Below are positions 32,989 through 44,784 of a DNA stretch of 64,000 bases, piece by piece. Source of the DNA: Monocercomonoides exilis. Lineage: Eukaryota; Preaxostyla; Oxymonadida; Polymastigidae. Every line of letters begins with the position of its first letter. The first letter of the stretch is position 1. The notes under the pieces were generated by a model. The model was not told where the DNA came from. It did no database searches and saw nothing but the letters and a program-made list of their open reading frames with translations. The stretch lies in NCBI GenBank assembly GCA_001643675.2, contig LSRY02000039.1, positions 154,001 to 218,000 of the forward strand, given 5' to 3'. A program made the translations under genes and the position numbers.

Positions 32989-33618
32989 ATGGAATCAACT
33001 GTGGAAGTTTTAAGACCAATACAAACACGATGCTCGTGCAGAAGAGTTTAAACAATGCAATATATTTATATTAGTAATATAATAATATTTTTGTCTTTTT
33101 AGTACGACCCAAAGCCTGTTCATCGAGAATTGCTTGAGGCTGTTCTTGAATCAGGAAGAAGGGCACCGTCTGGTAAAAACTTGCAACCTTGGCATTTTTA
33201 TGCTGTTGTGAATTCTGAGAAAAACAAGGAGATTGGTAGAAAAATCCAGCCAATTCTCGAAGAAAAAGTTCCACAGTTGAAAGGAAAAGCTGAACATATC
33301 GGCGTTTCAAACACGTTGTTTTATGATTCACCAGTTGTAATTTATATTACTGTTAAGAAAGATGGACTTTCAACAAAGTACATAGATTTGGGAATTGCAA
33401 TCGAAAATATGATGCTTCAAGCAGAAGCGCTTGGCTTATGCACACTTCCAGCAGCTATGCCCCAATGGTTTGGCTCAGAAATTATTACAAAAGAACTTGG
33501 CATTCCAGATTCGGAAGAATTTGTTATATCACTTTCATTGGGTTATCAACACCCTTCATTTGAAAAGAAACCTACTCAACGTGAACCTTTGGAAAAGGTC
33601 GTCACTTTTATTGAATAA
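32989..33618 (+). CDS. nitroreductase-family flavoprotein
   Basis: Two exons, 32989-33045 and 33103-33618, separated by a 57-bp intron, give 190 residues. The joined N-terminus reads IQTRCSCRRYDPKPV, matching the I-RRS-R-YDPKPV start of FMN-dependent nitroreductases, and the next residues contain GRRAPSGKNLQPWHFYAV, their FMN-binding segment. Farther on, DLGIAIENMMLQAEALGL and SLGYQHP are the usual family landmarks. Such enzymes reduce nitro compounds, quinones or flavins with NAD(P)H. The family is common in bacteria and anaerobic protists, so bacterial origin is plausible, but the gene now carries a spliceosomal intron and host-like AT-rich codons. No targeting peptide is obvious. The gene stands alone between the transposon-rich desert and an AT-rich spacer. 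Confidence 0.88.
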
Positions 33619-34142
33619 ACCAAAGAAATACTTGAGTCTTATTTTATGAGTTATTTTTATAACGAATTGATGTTTTTTAATTTTGCGTTTTTTTTGATCT
33701 TAATGATATGAGAATATTTTTCATCCAAGCTTTCGGAATTGTTGGATAAAATATTCGCAAATAATGTTATTGAATGTGATATTAAAGACTTTCAGAGAAT
33801 ATTTTTCTTTTTTCTTACAAATAAAAATAAAAAGATAAAACATGTTTTCCAGAACTCGTTAAAGAAATTTTTTTTCCTGAAAGAAAATAAAAAATTTAAA
33901 AAATATCAATCTACACATGGAAATATCTCAATAAAAAAGACCAGTTGATGAAAAATAACAAACAAACAAAAAAAAAAAAAAATCATTCATTTTCAAAAAG
34001 TAACATCATCTTTTTCAGAAATAACTCAAAGTCCAAACACAAACATTCCATTTTCACTTTACACAGATAAAAGATGTTTTAGTGATTTCACAAATAATCT
34101 TTTGATGCATTTATTTTCATTCAATGCAACACTATTCTTTCT
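33619..34142. other. spacer between convergent genes
   Basis: AT-rich, with an A-run at 33967-33981. Short frames (for example 33739-33948) are Lys/Phe-rich and not supported as genes. Confidence 0.6.
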
Positions 34143-35608
34143 TCACCGATTCTTTTTTCTTGCTTCTTTGGGGACGGCAACTGAGATCTGTTGAGCATCA
34201 AAATCAATCGGATCTTCAAGACGATTCTGATAGGCGCTATCATTTTTCATCGAAGACGCATCTTCAGCTGACCCGTCAAAAGAGAAATCAACTCTGCTTG
34301 GCTGGTCATCCAGAAGCCTTATTTCATCTTCCGAAGTGCTTCGCTCTGTTGCTATCGTCCCGCTTTCTTTTCTCTGCGCTCCATGTTTCTTGTGATTGTG
34401 GCTTTCTCTTTTCTTTCTCTCCTTTTCCCTTTGCCCCATTTTTGTCTTTTGAGGAAGCGAAGAATGAGAAGGAGACAGCGAGATCGAGCCAAGTGCAATG
34501 CGTTGCATTGGATACATTCGCTGTGATTGGCTTTGAGAAGGAATTACAGATTTTGCACTGAAAAGACCAAATATAATCATAAACACCAGAGAAGGAACAA
34601 CTTCGACAAGGGAGTATTTCAGAGTCCAAACAAAAAAGTATGAAAAACTATTTTAAACAGATAAAAAAGAAGAAGCAACAAGAAAAGAAAATTGTTATTG
34701 CTTAAGTTTAATTAATATCATAAAATTTCAAACCAATGATCACTGAGACAACGCTCAAACATTATTCTGACCCCATCAATCGTGAAGTCATCATTGCAAA
34801 TGGATAAAATGGAGTATATAAATTGCACGAAGAAGATTGCTCCCAAAACAAATGTTGATATGGTTAACACCCAGAGCTTCCATTTAAACATCGATAGAAT
34901 TCCTGGGTTTAAAGAAATGCGAAACATTGATATCCCTTCAATTATCATGAGAATGCTAACGCCAATATAAAGCACTGAGAAAATTGCGTCAGATGCAATT
35001 TCGAATGATCGATTATCTTCGTTATTACCGTCATTGCTCCTCTTAAAAAAAAAAATGAAGTTAAAATTTTTTCTTATACAAAAAAAATGTTAAAATAGTC
35101 TACAAACTGAATCAATAATATTAAGTACAACGCTGCTAATGATGTCTATTGCGAACACAATAGATCCAATTAACGAGAAGAAAATTCGTCGATTTTTTGT
35201 TTTGAATAGTGGTAAAGAGAAAGAGATTCCAATCCAAACTGCAAATAAAAACCAAGGGAGAATCATCAAATAAGTCGGGAATGTCGAACAACTCAAAGAA
35301 AACGATAAGTATGAAAACGGAAAAGGAACAAAAAATATCATGCATCGATAAAGGAACGAAACAGATAAAAGAATCAAGATAATTTTCTTAAGTCGGTTTA
35401 CGTGCAATTTAGACGATTTAAATTCCATCACGGTTTGATATACAGAAAATAATAAGCAAAAAAAGAAAAATATTGCAAGTATTTTAAGAGGAAGGCTTCC
35501 ATTTCCATAAATTACTTTAACAAATTTGAAATAATTCATTTAATTTAAAAAATAAAACGAATACGTACCAGGACAATCGAACATTATGTCATCTTGAAAA
35601 AGACGCAT
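34143..35608 (-). CDS. multi-pass (about seven-helix) membrane protein, TOM1/THH1-like
   Basis: Four exons on the minus strand (35608-35569, 35514-35108, 35041-34734, 34647-34143) give 419 residues. Hydrophobic segments, in order: LAIFFFFCLLFSVY; IILILLSVSFLY with MIFFVPF; TYLMILPWFLFAVWIGISF; FFSLIGSIVFAIDIISSVVL; AIFSVLYIGVSILMI; LWVLTISTFVLGAIFF; and a last one ending VEVVPSLVFMIIFGLF. The pattern, with LVE-VPS in the last helix, resembles plant TOM1/TOM3/THH1 and related GPCR-like seven-helix proteins; this is a loose match. The last 130 residues are a cytosol-type tail rich in Ser, Lys and Glu. The first exon encodes only 13 residues and is inferred from phase. Introns are 54, 66 and 86 bp. 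The function is unknown; membrane signalling or trafficking is possible. Confidence 0.72.
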
Positions 35609-35842
35609 AATGACGGTGATTAATGCGTTGAAATAGCTGGTTTTGTGAAATGCAAAAAATAAAAATGGGTAAAAAATGAGAAACATCAACTACCTCTAAT
35701 AATTTCACCATAAAAAATTTGTATTCTTTTCAAATGAAAAATAGAATAAAATAAATGCAAAAGATCATTTAACAACAATAATTTTCAATAACAACTACAA
35801 AAATTAATTCCTCTAAATCAGAACATTCATTTTGTTGTTTCT

Positions 35843-38800
35843 CTACAACGTGCGACTGGAATTCGCAGAAATGGGTGTTCGAATAGCGGTGCTTGAGCTA
35901 GAAGAGCTGGTACCTCTTCGCTCTGAAGTTAAAGGTGCATAAGGTGTCCTGGCTGAAGAACCAGAAGCCGTGCTTTGTCGAGTGAGAAATGAAGAAGAAG
36001 AAGAAGAAGAAGAAGAAGAAGAAGATGATGATGATGATGTTAATGACGATGATAATGCAGTCGCGTATTGACTCGTACCCGAAGACGACAAAACTGCTGA
36101 GGGTGTTTTGCTTATAGCCCTTTCGAGTGTCTGCGCCAACTCCATCTCAGCCTCTGCCCTGAGTCCCATCATCTCCATCCTCGCCTTCTCTGATGCCCTC
36201 CACTGCAGCCTCTCTCCATTCAGCCTCTCCTTCGCCAGCTCAGCCTCTTTCCTCGCTGCTGCCTCTGCCGAACGCGCACACACAACGTCTGCCTCTGCTG
36301 CTGCTATGCGCTCGCTCGCTGAGCGCAGCTCTTTCCGCATCGACTGCACCGCCTGCTTCAGCTCTTCTGCCTCTCTCTTCTTCTCTGCCAGCACACTCTC
36401 CAGCTCGTCCCGCTCAGATTTCAGCGCTTCTTTCTCTCTCATCCGCACCAGACACTCATTCTCTTTCTCTCTTCTCTTGTTTCTCTCTCGCTCTTTTTCT
36501 CTTTCTTTCTCTGCTTTCTCCCTTTCCAACTGCACCACTGCATCCTGCTTCTCTGCTGCTATATTTGCTGTCTCTTCAATCTCCTTCTTCAGCCTTTCTC
36601 CTTCCTCCACCGCAGCCTTCAGCCCTCTCTGCGCTTCCCTCAGCTCTCTTTCATTCGCCCTCAGCTTCTCCCGCACGGCTTCCAGTTCTTCTTCCAGCGC
36701 TTCGGCCTCTTTCTCTTTGATCTGCAGCGTTTCTTCGCTTTCTCTCGCCTTCTCCTCCAGCTCATTCACTTTGCTTTCTGTTTCCATCGAAATCTGCCTC
36801 AGCTTTTCTGTCTCTTCTGAAAGAGTGGCAATCGTCTCCTTCTCTGCACAGTGCAGCCGAAGAGAGAAGGAAGACAGCAGAGAACACACTGGATCTCTTA
36901 AATGACTCAAGGGAAGAGCAGAGGAAGAAAGAGAAGAAGAAGCAGAAGAAGCAGAAGAAGCAGAAGAAGAGGAAAAGCTGGCTATATTCTGCTCATTCTC
37001 CTCTCGTGTTGGCAAAGGCGGGAGAACACATTCAGTTCTGCTGTTGATCAGCGCCACAAACAGCGGAGACACCTCAAACGGGAAGAAAGCTCTGATTCCA
37101 TCGTCAAAACGAACAACTTGGCATTTCTCTTCCTCAAATGCGCTGTCACACACACGCAGAACAGAGAAGGGGTCAGAAGCGTCTGCCAATGAAAGGTCTC
37201 TACATCCACTGCCTGGTTTGGTTTCATAGACAGATTTGTATTTATTGATAGAAGAACTTTCTTCTTGTTCTTCTCCTTCTGCTGGCTTTTCTTGCCTTGT
37301 TTTCTTATTATTGATATTCGATCTTCTTTTGTTCAGCTGCTCATTGGTCGAAGGAGGAGAAGAAGAAGAAAGAGGAGAAATAAACAGAGGAAGAGCAACA
37401 GATTGCAAAGAGGAAGAAGAAGATGATGATGATGAAGGTGAATTCAGCAAATCAGCATTTGAAGAGTATTTTGGTGTTCGAGTAACACTTGAGGAAGGAG
37501 AAAGCCCGCGAAATGAAGAAGAAGAAGAAGAAGAAGAAGAAGAAGAAGAAGAAGAAGAAGGAGAAGCCAATGAAGAACTGTTCAAAGAAGATCGATAAGA
37601 AGAAGGTTGAATTGCGTTTCCATACACACGAGTGGAAGATGCAAACAGCTTGTGGATTCTGTTTGAGGCGATGACTGAAATAACAGCGACTCGGAAGCGG
37701 CGGAGCCAGATTTGAGACATATTTGAGGAGAAGATGGAAGAAGAAGAAGAAGAAGAGGAGGAGGAGGAAGAAGAAGATGATGATGCGTTCAATGATAAGC
37801 TAGCAGAAGAGGAGAAATTGGATGAATTGTTAGGCGAAGTGAATGAAGAAGAAGAATTCGAACGGATGCGGTTGACTTGCGCAGAGCTATTCAAATAGGT
37901 AGATTGAGGCGAAAGAGAAGAACGAGAGGAAGAAGAAGAAGAAGGAAGCGGAGTTGAAAGTGGATAATCATTCCTGTCAGATACAAATGAGCTTCTCTTG
38001 TTTTTGGAGGCAGTGCGCAACGTCTGCTCGCTGTTTAACTCATATTTTGATCGTTTACTCTGCTCTGAAAAGGCAAAAGGCGCATTTTCTGTGTTAATCT
38101 GCTGCTTTTGAAGAGAACCGGACAGCTCATTCTGCCTCGTTCCATTCAGATCCTCGCTTATCTGTGTGGCATTCACCACTTCCCTCTGAATCGCTAAGCA
38201 ATGCGCTTTCCCCTCTTCAAACCAGCTGTTCAGCATCTTCTTCTGCGCCGTCACATCTCTCAGCCTCACCCGCATCGCCTGCTCAATCCTTGCCATCATT
38301 CTGTTTGCCTCCTTCTCCTGTGACAGCGACGCATCCAGCGACTCCATGCTCTTCTTCATCTGCACATTCTCGTCTTCTCTTTCAGATAAGCTCCGCCTCA
38401 CTCCAAACAGCTCTGCCTCCAGCTGCTCAATCTCGTCCTTCAGCTTGTTCGTCTCGATTTCACTCAGCCTCTTCGTCTTCTCCTCCTTCGCACTGCTCTC
38501 TCTCTTTACTCTTTCTCTTTCTCTTTCTCCTTCATTTTTTATTCTCTCCACATCCTCTTCGTTTCTCGTTCTTTCCTCTTCCAACTGAAGCTGTGCGTTC
38601 TTCAGCTGCATCAGAACATCGCTGTTTGCCTGGCTCAGCTGTTGAATCTCGCTTTTCTGCCTTTTGTTGTCTGAGAGCAGTCGTTTCACATTGTTTTGTA
38701 GAGCTTCCTTCAAATTGGGCCAAGAAGATAAATCACTCACTGACACTTCTTCTTCTTCTTCTTCTTCTTCTTCTATTTCGTCCTCTTCCTCTTCATCTCC

Positions 38801-41631
38801 TTCTCCTTCTCTTCCTCCTTCTGTTTCGCTTCCCTCTTCGTTCACAGTATTTTCTCCGCTTCTTTCCTCTTCATCATCATCCTCTTCTCCTTTCTCATCT
38901 TCATCTGCATTCCTTTTCCCTTTCCCTTTCCCTTTCCCTTCTTTGCTTCTCTTTCTCATTTTCATTCTTCTGCTTTCCTTCTTCTCTGTTGGCTGCAACG
39001 CAAAGATCGTGTTCAACACACTCTTTACAGCCCTCTCTCTTTCTCTCAGCTCCTGTATCGCCATCTCCTTCTGCTGCTCCTCCTCTTCTGCTCTGTCTTT
39101 CTCTTCTTCTCTCTCCTTCTCCACTGCCTCCAGCTCATTCCGCAGCCGCTCCACTTCTCTTTCGCTCGCCTCGCACTGGTTCTTCGCTGCAGACAGCTCC
39201 GACTCAGTTTTCGCCTTCTCCTTCTGCTCATTCACGACTTTGCTCTTGTTCTGCCTGGCTGCTTCTCTTGCCTCGCTCAGCCGGTTCAGAACAAGTGTGA
39301 GCTTCTCTGCAAGCGAGCTGGCACTCACAGAAAGAGTTGGGTTGTCGATGGAAGGAGGAGGGGTGAGCGGAGAGAAGGAAGAGGAGAAGCGATAAGGAGA
39401 AGATGGAGAGGAGAAGGCAGATGAAGAGGAAGAAGCAGAAGATGAAGAAGAGGGAGAAGAAGAAGCGAATGAAGACAAAGTCTGAGAAACAGCTCGTGGG
39501 GTGTCTGTTGGATAGCGCCGGAGTGGAGTTGAGGTGGAGGAAGACGAAAGAGCAGCATCGAGAATGGGCTGATTGGATGGAAGAGGAATGTAATCACTGT
39601 CATTAGAAGAAGGATCAGAAGAGTCAGATGAAGAAAAGTTAGAAGATGAAGCAGAAGAGGAGGAGGAAGAAGAAGTAGATGGAAAAGGAGACGAATAAGC
39701 GCCAGGGGTATTTGACACATTAAACAACGGTATAGAACCAGGAGACGAGGCAGGAGTGGCATAATTCACCGACAAAGGAGAATTGTGCTTGTCAAACGAA
39801 GGAAGAGTCCCACCGTCCAGCACAACTCCTGCGATTCTCCGCATCCACCCATGCACTGCACACAGCTGCTCCACAACCGCCGCCAGCTCCTCGTCTTTCT
39901 TCCTTTCCCGCTCTTTCCCTTTCTCCTTCTCCTCTTCCAGCCGCCTGATCTTCTCTGCCCCTCGCTTCAGGTCTTCTTTGTATTGCCCCATCTTCTTCTC
40001 CTTCTCCACAGCTGCTGCACCATACAGCAGCTCTTCCCGTTCTGCCTGCAGATCTTCAATTTTCCTCTGTGAATCAACTAATTTCGCATTGACCTCGTTC
40101 AGTTTCTGTCCCAGTGCATTCGCCTCTTCCTCTTTCACTTGAAGATCAACTGCTGTCGCCTTCCATTTGTTGAGCGATTTTTCCAAGTTTTCCGTTTTTT
40201 CTCTTTCTGTTTCTAATTCATCGTGCAATCTTGCTTCTTCAGCTTCAAACTGCTCCTTCATTGACACCTGCTCTTTCTTCTGTTCTTCGATCTTTTCCGC
40301 TTTCTTCTCGTTTTCTTCAATCAGCTGCTCTTTCTCCTCTTCCACTCTGTTCTTCTCTTCATTCAGATTGTCAATCTCTGCCATCATCTGCCTCTTCTCC
40401 TCTTCCCACTCTTCCCTCTCTCTTTCTAACTGTTCTCTGATCCCCCTCTCTTTCTCCAGCTCTTCTTTCAGCTCAGCAGAAATCCGGCCTTCCTCCTTTG
40501 CTTCGACAGAGGCAGTCACTGCTTCGTCTCTCCAACGCTCCGTCTCCTTTTCTTGTGTATGCAAGCGAACATATGCAGTCTATTGAAATATTCACATATT
40601 TAAATATTTTAATGTCAATTATTAAAATGAATAATAAGATGATATTTACTCCAATAATGAATGATTAAATATTACAAAGAGCACACCGTTAGCTCATCTT
40701 GCACTCTTTTCAGATTCCTCTCTCTTGTATCTGCATCCGTTTCTAAAGCTTTTATCCTTGCATCTTGTTCCAATGAAATATGGTTCCAATCTCCTTCCCG
40801 CTCCAATTCTTCATCCTGGAGTCGATTAATCTGCTCTTTCATTGTCTTTTCTTTGGCTTCCATAATTCTGAGACTGGCTTTGGCTTCTTCAAGAGCACTT
40901 GAGCTTTCCTTTGATCTTTGCTCACTTTCTCTTAATTGTTCTTCAACTGAATCCAAAGTTGCTAAAAGCTCTTCTTGCTTTTTCTCGAGAAACACCACTC
41001 TTCCTTCAAGTTCGCTAATTTCCTGATCACGCCTCTCAATTTCTTGTGACAAACGCTTCACCTGCATTAATTCATAAAAAATTAGCAATGAAAATTCGAT
41101 AATCTGAGCAAACTGGCTCTTTCATTGATCTCACAAATTGTATGCTTCCTTCTTCGAGCTTTGCTGTTTGCGATCTAATTTGTTCTTCGTTCATTGTTAG
41201 TATTTCATCTTTCTGATTTTCAAAAATAAAAAAATGAAAACTCAATGTTAAGCTAAAAAAATGACCTTTGGAGAAAGAGCTCTATTTCTTTTTGCTATTT
41301 CAAGAAGTGGAGTGCTCTGAGGAACTTTTTTCGAACTATTAATCAAAAACAACAATAAATCCAAGATTTAATTGGCTTCTCTGAAGTTGAACACACGTCG
41401 ATGATATATCAGATTTGTAGGGCGAGTATTTCGTTAATGGTGTTTTCAACATTTCTTCTGTTCTCTGTGGGGTTCGAAAACTTTGTTCATAGATGGAATT
41501 TGAAAGTGGCTGAGTCTCTTTTGAACTCAAAGATTTTCGTTGAACTTCCAATTCGAAAAATTTAAAGATATAAAAACAATAATACATTATAGCATACGTA
41601 TTGTTGACAATCTTTGCGGATGCTCCGTCAT
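35843..41631 (-). CDS. large coiled-coil protein with Ser-rich inserts
   Basis: Six exons on the minus strand: 41631-41598, 41544-41397, 41335-41266, 41212-41135, 41061-40687, and one very long exon 40579-35843, giving 1813 residues. After a short head containing TP and SP sites (RTPQRTEE, PLTKYSPYKS), nearly the whole protein is heptad-rich coiled coil (Glu/Lys/Arg/Leu). It is interrupted by Ser/Pro-rich disordered blocks at about 39780-39320, 38060-37230 and near the C-terminus, and by an acidic block at about 38960-38730. No motor, kinase or other catalytic domain is visible. Long coiled coils of this sort are typical of cytoskeletal, centrosomal or Golgi scaffold proteins. I cannot name the family. 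The start codon is 175 bp from the divergent giant gene. The first five small exons are AT-rich, and the last is strongly GC-rich. Confidence 0.78.
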
Positions 41632-41806
41632 CGATTAAGTTTAAAATCGATCTGATTTTACCCACAATATTTCAGTATTTTCATTAAATCATAAAACATA
41701 TTTTTTTAATTTTGGTGGTTTAAAAATAATCAAAAAGTTTTGTTTGAATATTTTAAGTGAATTTGATTTTTCAGATCTGCACCAATATCGATAGTCTTTT
41801 TTTTCT

Positions 41807-44752
41807 ATGCACTCAAAAAAGACCAGCGTCGAAAAGAGTTTCAGCGAAACTCTAATAGCTGGCATTACAACTCTTTCTCAAGAGCGGCAATCGAAAAAAG
41901 AACCTTTGAAGACAGAATTTTCGAATGCACTTTCATTTTTGAAACATTCTTGTGGTGGAAGCGATACACATACCATATCACAGCGTCTTTGTACAAACGA
42001 AATCATAATTACTCCTTTAATTCATATCACTTTGAAATCAAATGATTTAGTTCAACTTAGACACGAAATTCTTATGAAACTAATTGATAATGCTTGCCTC
42101 AGTCGAAAGGCATTTTTGCTTCTCTTTGAATTTATTGATTCAAACCACCAAGCATGTGGAAACGAGCAAGCTGCGAATAGGCTTATCCAACTTCTTCGAA
42201 ATGTTGTTTCAAGAGAAACTTCTGGAGATGCTTTATTTGGTGGATTTTTGATATCACTTTCTTTTCTTGAGTCAAAAGTTAATCACATTCAAAATGGTTC
42301 AAAGGAATTACCGAATGTTGCAATTACTACGATTTGCCGTAGATTTATAAACACATTTGGACTTGATTCAGATATTGCTCCAAGTCAGCAACGTCCACTG
42401 AGCTTTGCTGAAATTAACATATCACAAGATACTTTGAAGCTTTTTGATTACATTTTAGATATGATCTATCATGAACCAAAAGCTGTTTCATGGCATCATA
42501 CCTGGACTTATCTTCTCCCATTCACAGAATATGCATTTTTACTGTCTTTACCTCGATCACCTCATTTTTCGCGATTTCTTCGATCAATTCAAAATAAATT
42601 CGTTCCTTTAATTGCCTCATCATTCGGCGCACCAACTCGCTTGATTCAAAGTGTGCTGTCAACTCGGCTAACCTCATATCACAAAGCAGTTGTTAAACAA
42701 TCGAAAGAAGGGAAGAAGCGCCACTATGCCTCAGAAGTCTTCCACGGCAGCTGTGTGTACCATGCTGTGTTTCCCTTTTGTGTGGTGTATCCCACCAGGC
42801 AGGAGGATGAGCAGTCCGTCAAGAGCGTGTCTTCTTATCCTCCTTCTGTTCTGGACAGCGAAGATGGAGACGAGGAGCAAGAAGACGAATGCTCTGAGGA
42901 ATGCGGAGAAGAAGAAGAAGAAGAAGAGGGGGAGGAGGATGAGGAAGAAGAAAGTAGAAGAGGCGAAAGGAATGAACGAGAAACTACAACAGTCCCTCAT
43001 TTTGGGAAAGTGCCGCTGGAAGACTACTCGTGGCGCGATGAATACGATGACTGGGAATACAGACAACGGATGAGATCACAGAACAACCACATTTCTATTG
43101 ACTCTTCATCTTCTTCTTCTTCTCTTCCTCCTTCTTTTCCTTCTTCTTCTTCTGTTTCATCTTCAACAAAGCTGCCATCGCATCGCTGGATTGAGATCGA
43201 AGAAGGGCTCGATGCAGCGCGGGCAGCTGTCAATGCGTCTGTGGAGTTCCGAATGGCCACCACACCTCAGCACCTTCTCTTCCACTCTGCCTCTCTCTCT
43301 CATTCTCTGTCATCTCGCCCTTTTTCTCCTCTCCTCCCCTCTGAGATCAGCGCCATCACGTCATTCGCGCTCCTCCCTCTCCATCAGCAGAGCATCCTCC
43401 TTCAGCCCCACCCTTCCCCTGTACATTTGCACACCCTTTCCAATTCTTCTGCCATTTCATTCGCTTCTCAATACAACAACTCCAACTCACCTTATTCCTC
43501 ACTTTCAGGCTCTTTATTTGCACAGAGCCAGCATGCATATTCTTCTTCTCCACAGCCAACAGAAGTTCTTCTGGATGATTCTTCTTCCTCTTCTTCCTCT
43601 TCTTCTATTGCTCCTTCAACCTTATCTGAACTTTCAATTCCTTCTTCTTCTTCTTCTTCTTCCTCCTCATCATCGTATTCATCATCCCCATCTCCTCCAC
43701 TCTCTGCCACATCTCACACTTCTCCCATGTCCCACTCCTCCTCTCTCTCTGCTTCTTCTTCTTCCTCCAACTCTTCCTCCTCCTTCTCTTCTTCCTTCTC
43801 TTCCTCCTCTTCTCCTCCATCCAGCACACCCCGCCAGTTCAGCGCTCGCAGTGTCTCAACCACATTTCCCATCCGATCGCCCGCTTCGACTGCGTCTTCC
43901 CTCTCAAGCAAGACACAAACAGTGCCCACTCCTTCACGTGGCTTCCTCTCCCTCTTCTCTGCTCTTGGAGGAAACAAAAACTCTCCTTCCCCTTCTCCTT
44001 CCCCTCAATCATCAAAACAAGACACAGGCTCATCATCATCTTCTTCTCCCTCTCATTCAGACGCCGCCCTACCCCCAGTCACCCCAACCTCTCTGTCAAT
44101 GCTCACTCTCGGCTTCTCGCCAGCCCACCGCCTCGGCCCTTCCTTCTCCATCCACAACTTCGACGAGCAGTCACACGCAGGATTCGCCCGCACCCCGCGC
44201 CACAAGACCGCCGCCTTCACATCTGCCGTGTCTGCCTCCTATTCCACCGTCTCCTCCTCCACTTCTCCACACACGCTCGCCTCTCAGCTGCCTCCGCCCA
44301 CGCCCACCAGCGACACCCTCCAGTCTGCCCCTGTCATTGCCACTCTTGCGCTGAGGCTGCTGGCTGCGCTTGGGCCGTTCTTGGTGACGGAATCTGTGCT
44401 TCTCATCCACTCCATTGCTCTCCTCGCTCACTCACCTGACACACTCAGCAGGGCGGTCGCTGTGCGTGTGCTGTTTGCCATCTTCTCTGACCCGGCGCTA
44501 CTTGCGTTCGTGTACTACATCACTGCGCCTGTCGAGAAGTCGGTTCTGTTTGCTCCTTTTTCTGAGACATCGAATGAGTTTTCAAATGTAACTTCATCAT
44601 CGTCATCGATAACATCTTCTTCTTCTTCTCTTCTTCATTCTCCCTTTCCTTCTCCTTCTACTGCTTCGACTGTTTCATTGCCATCTGACTTTGCTGAGTG
44701 CAATCCCAATAACAACAACACCTCATTTTCTGAATCTGCATCTTCTTCCTCT

Positions 44753-44784
<32 letters not shown>

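Noticed and set aside
38164-39300. Plus-strand frame of 378 codons opposite the coiled-coil gene
   Set aside because: Composed of Ser/Leu/Pro from reversed Glu/Arg codons; the minus strand carries a much longer frame with heptads and phase-correct upstream exons.
41598-41665. Longer N-terminus for the coiled-coil protein beginning at 41665
   Set aside because: That frame starts with GTG and requires a poor acceptor; ATG 41631 with a GTATGC donor and AAG acceptor gives a clean phase-1 junction.
43098-44354. 418-codon frame overlapping the giant gene in another phase
   Set aside because: It is the Leu/Pro/Ser reading of (TCT)n serine codons; the 6380-residue frame explains the region.
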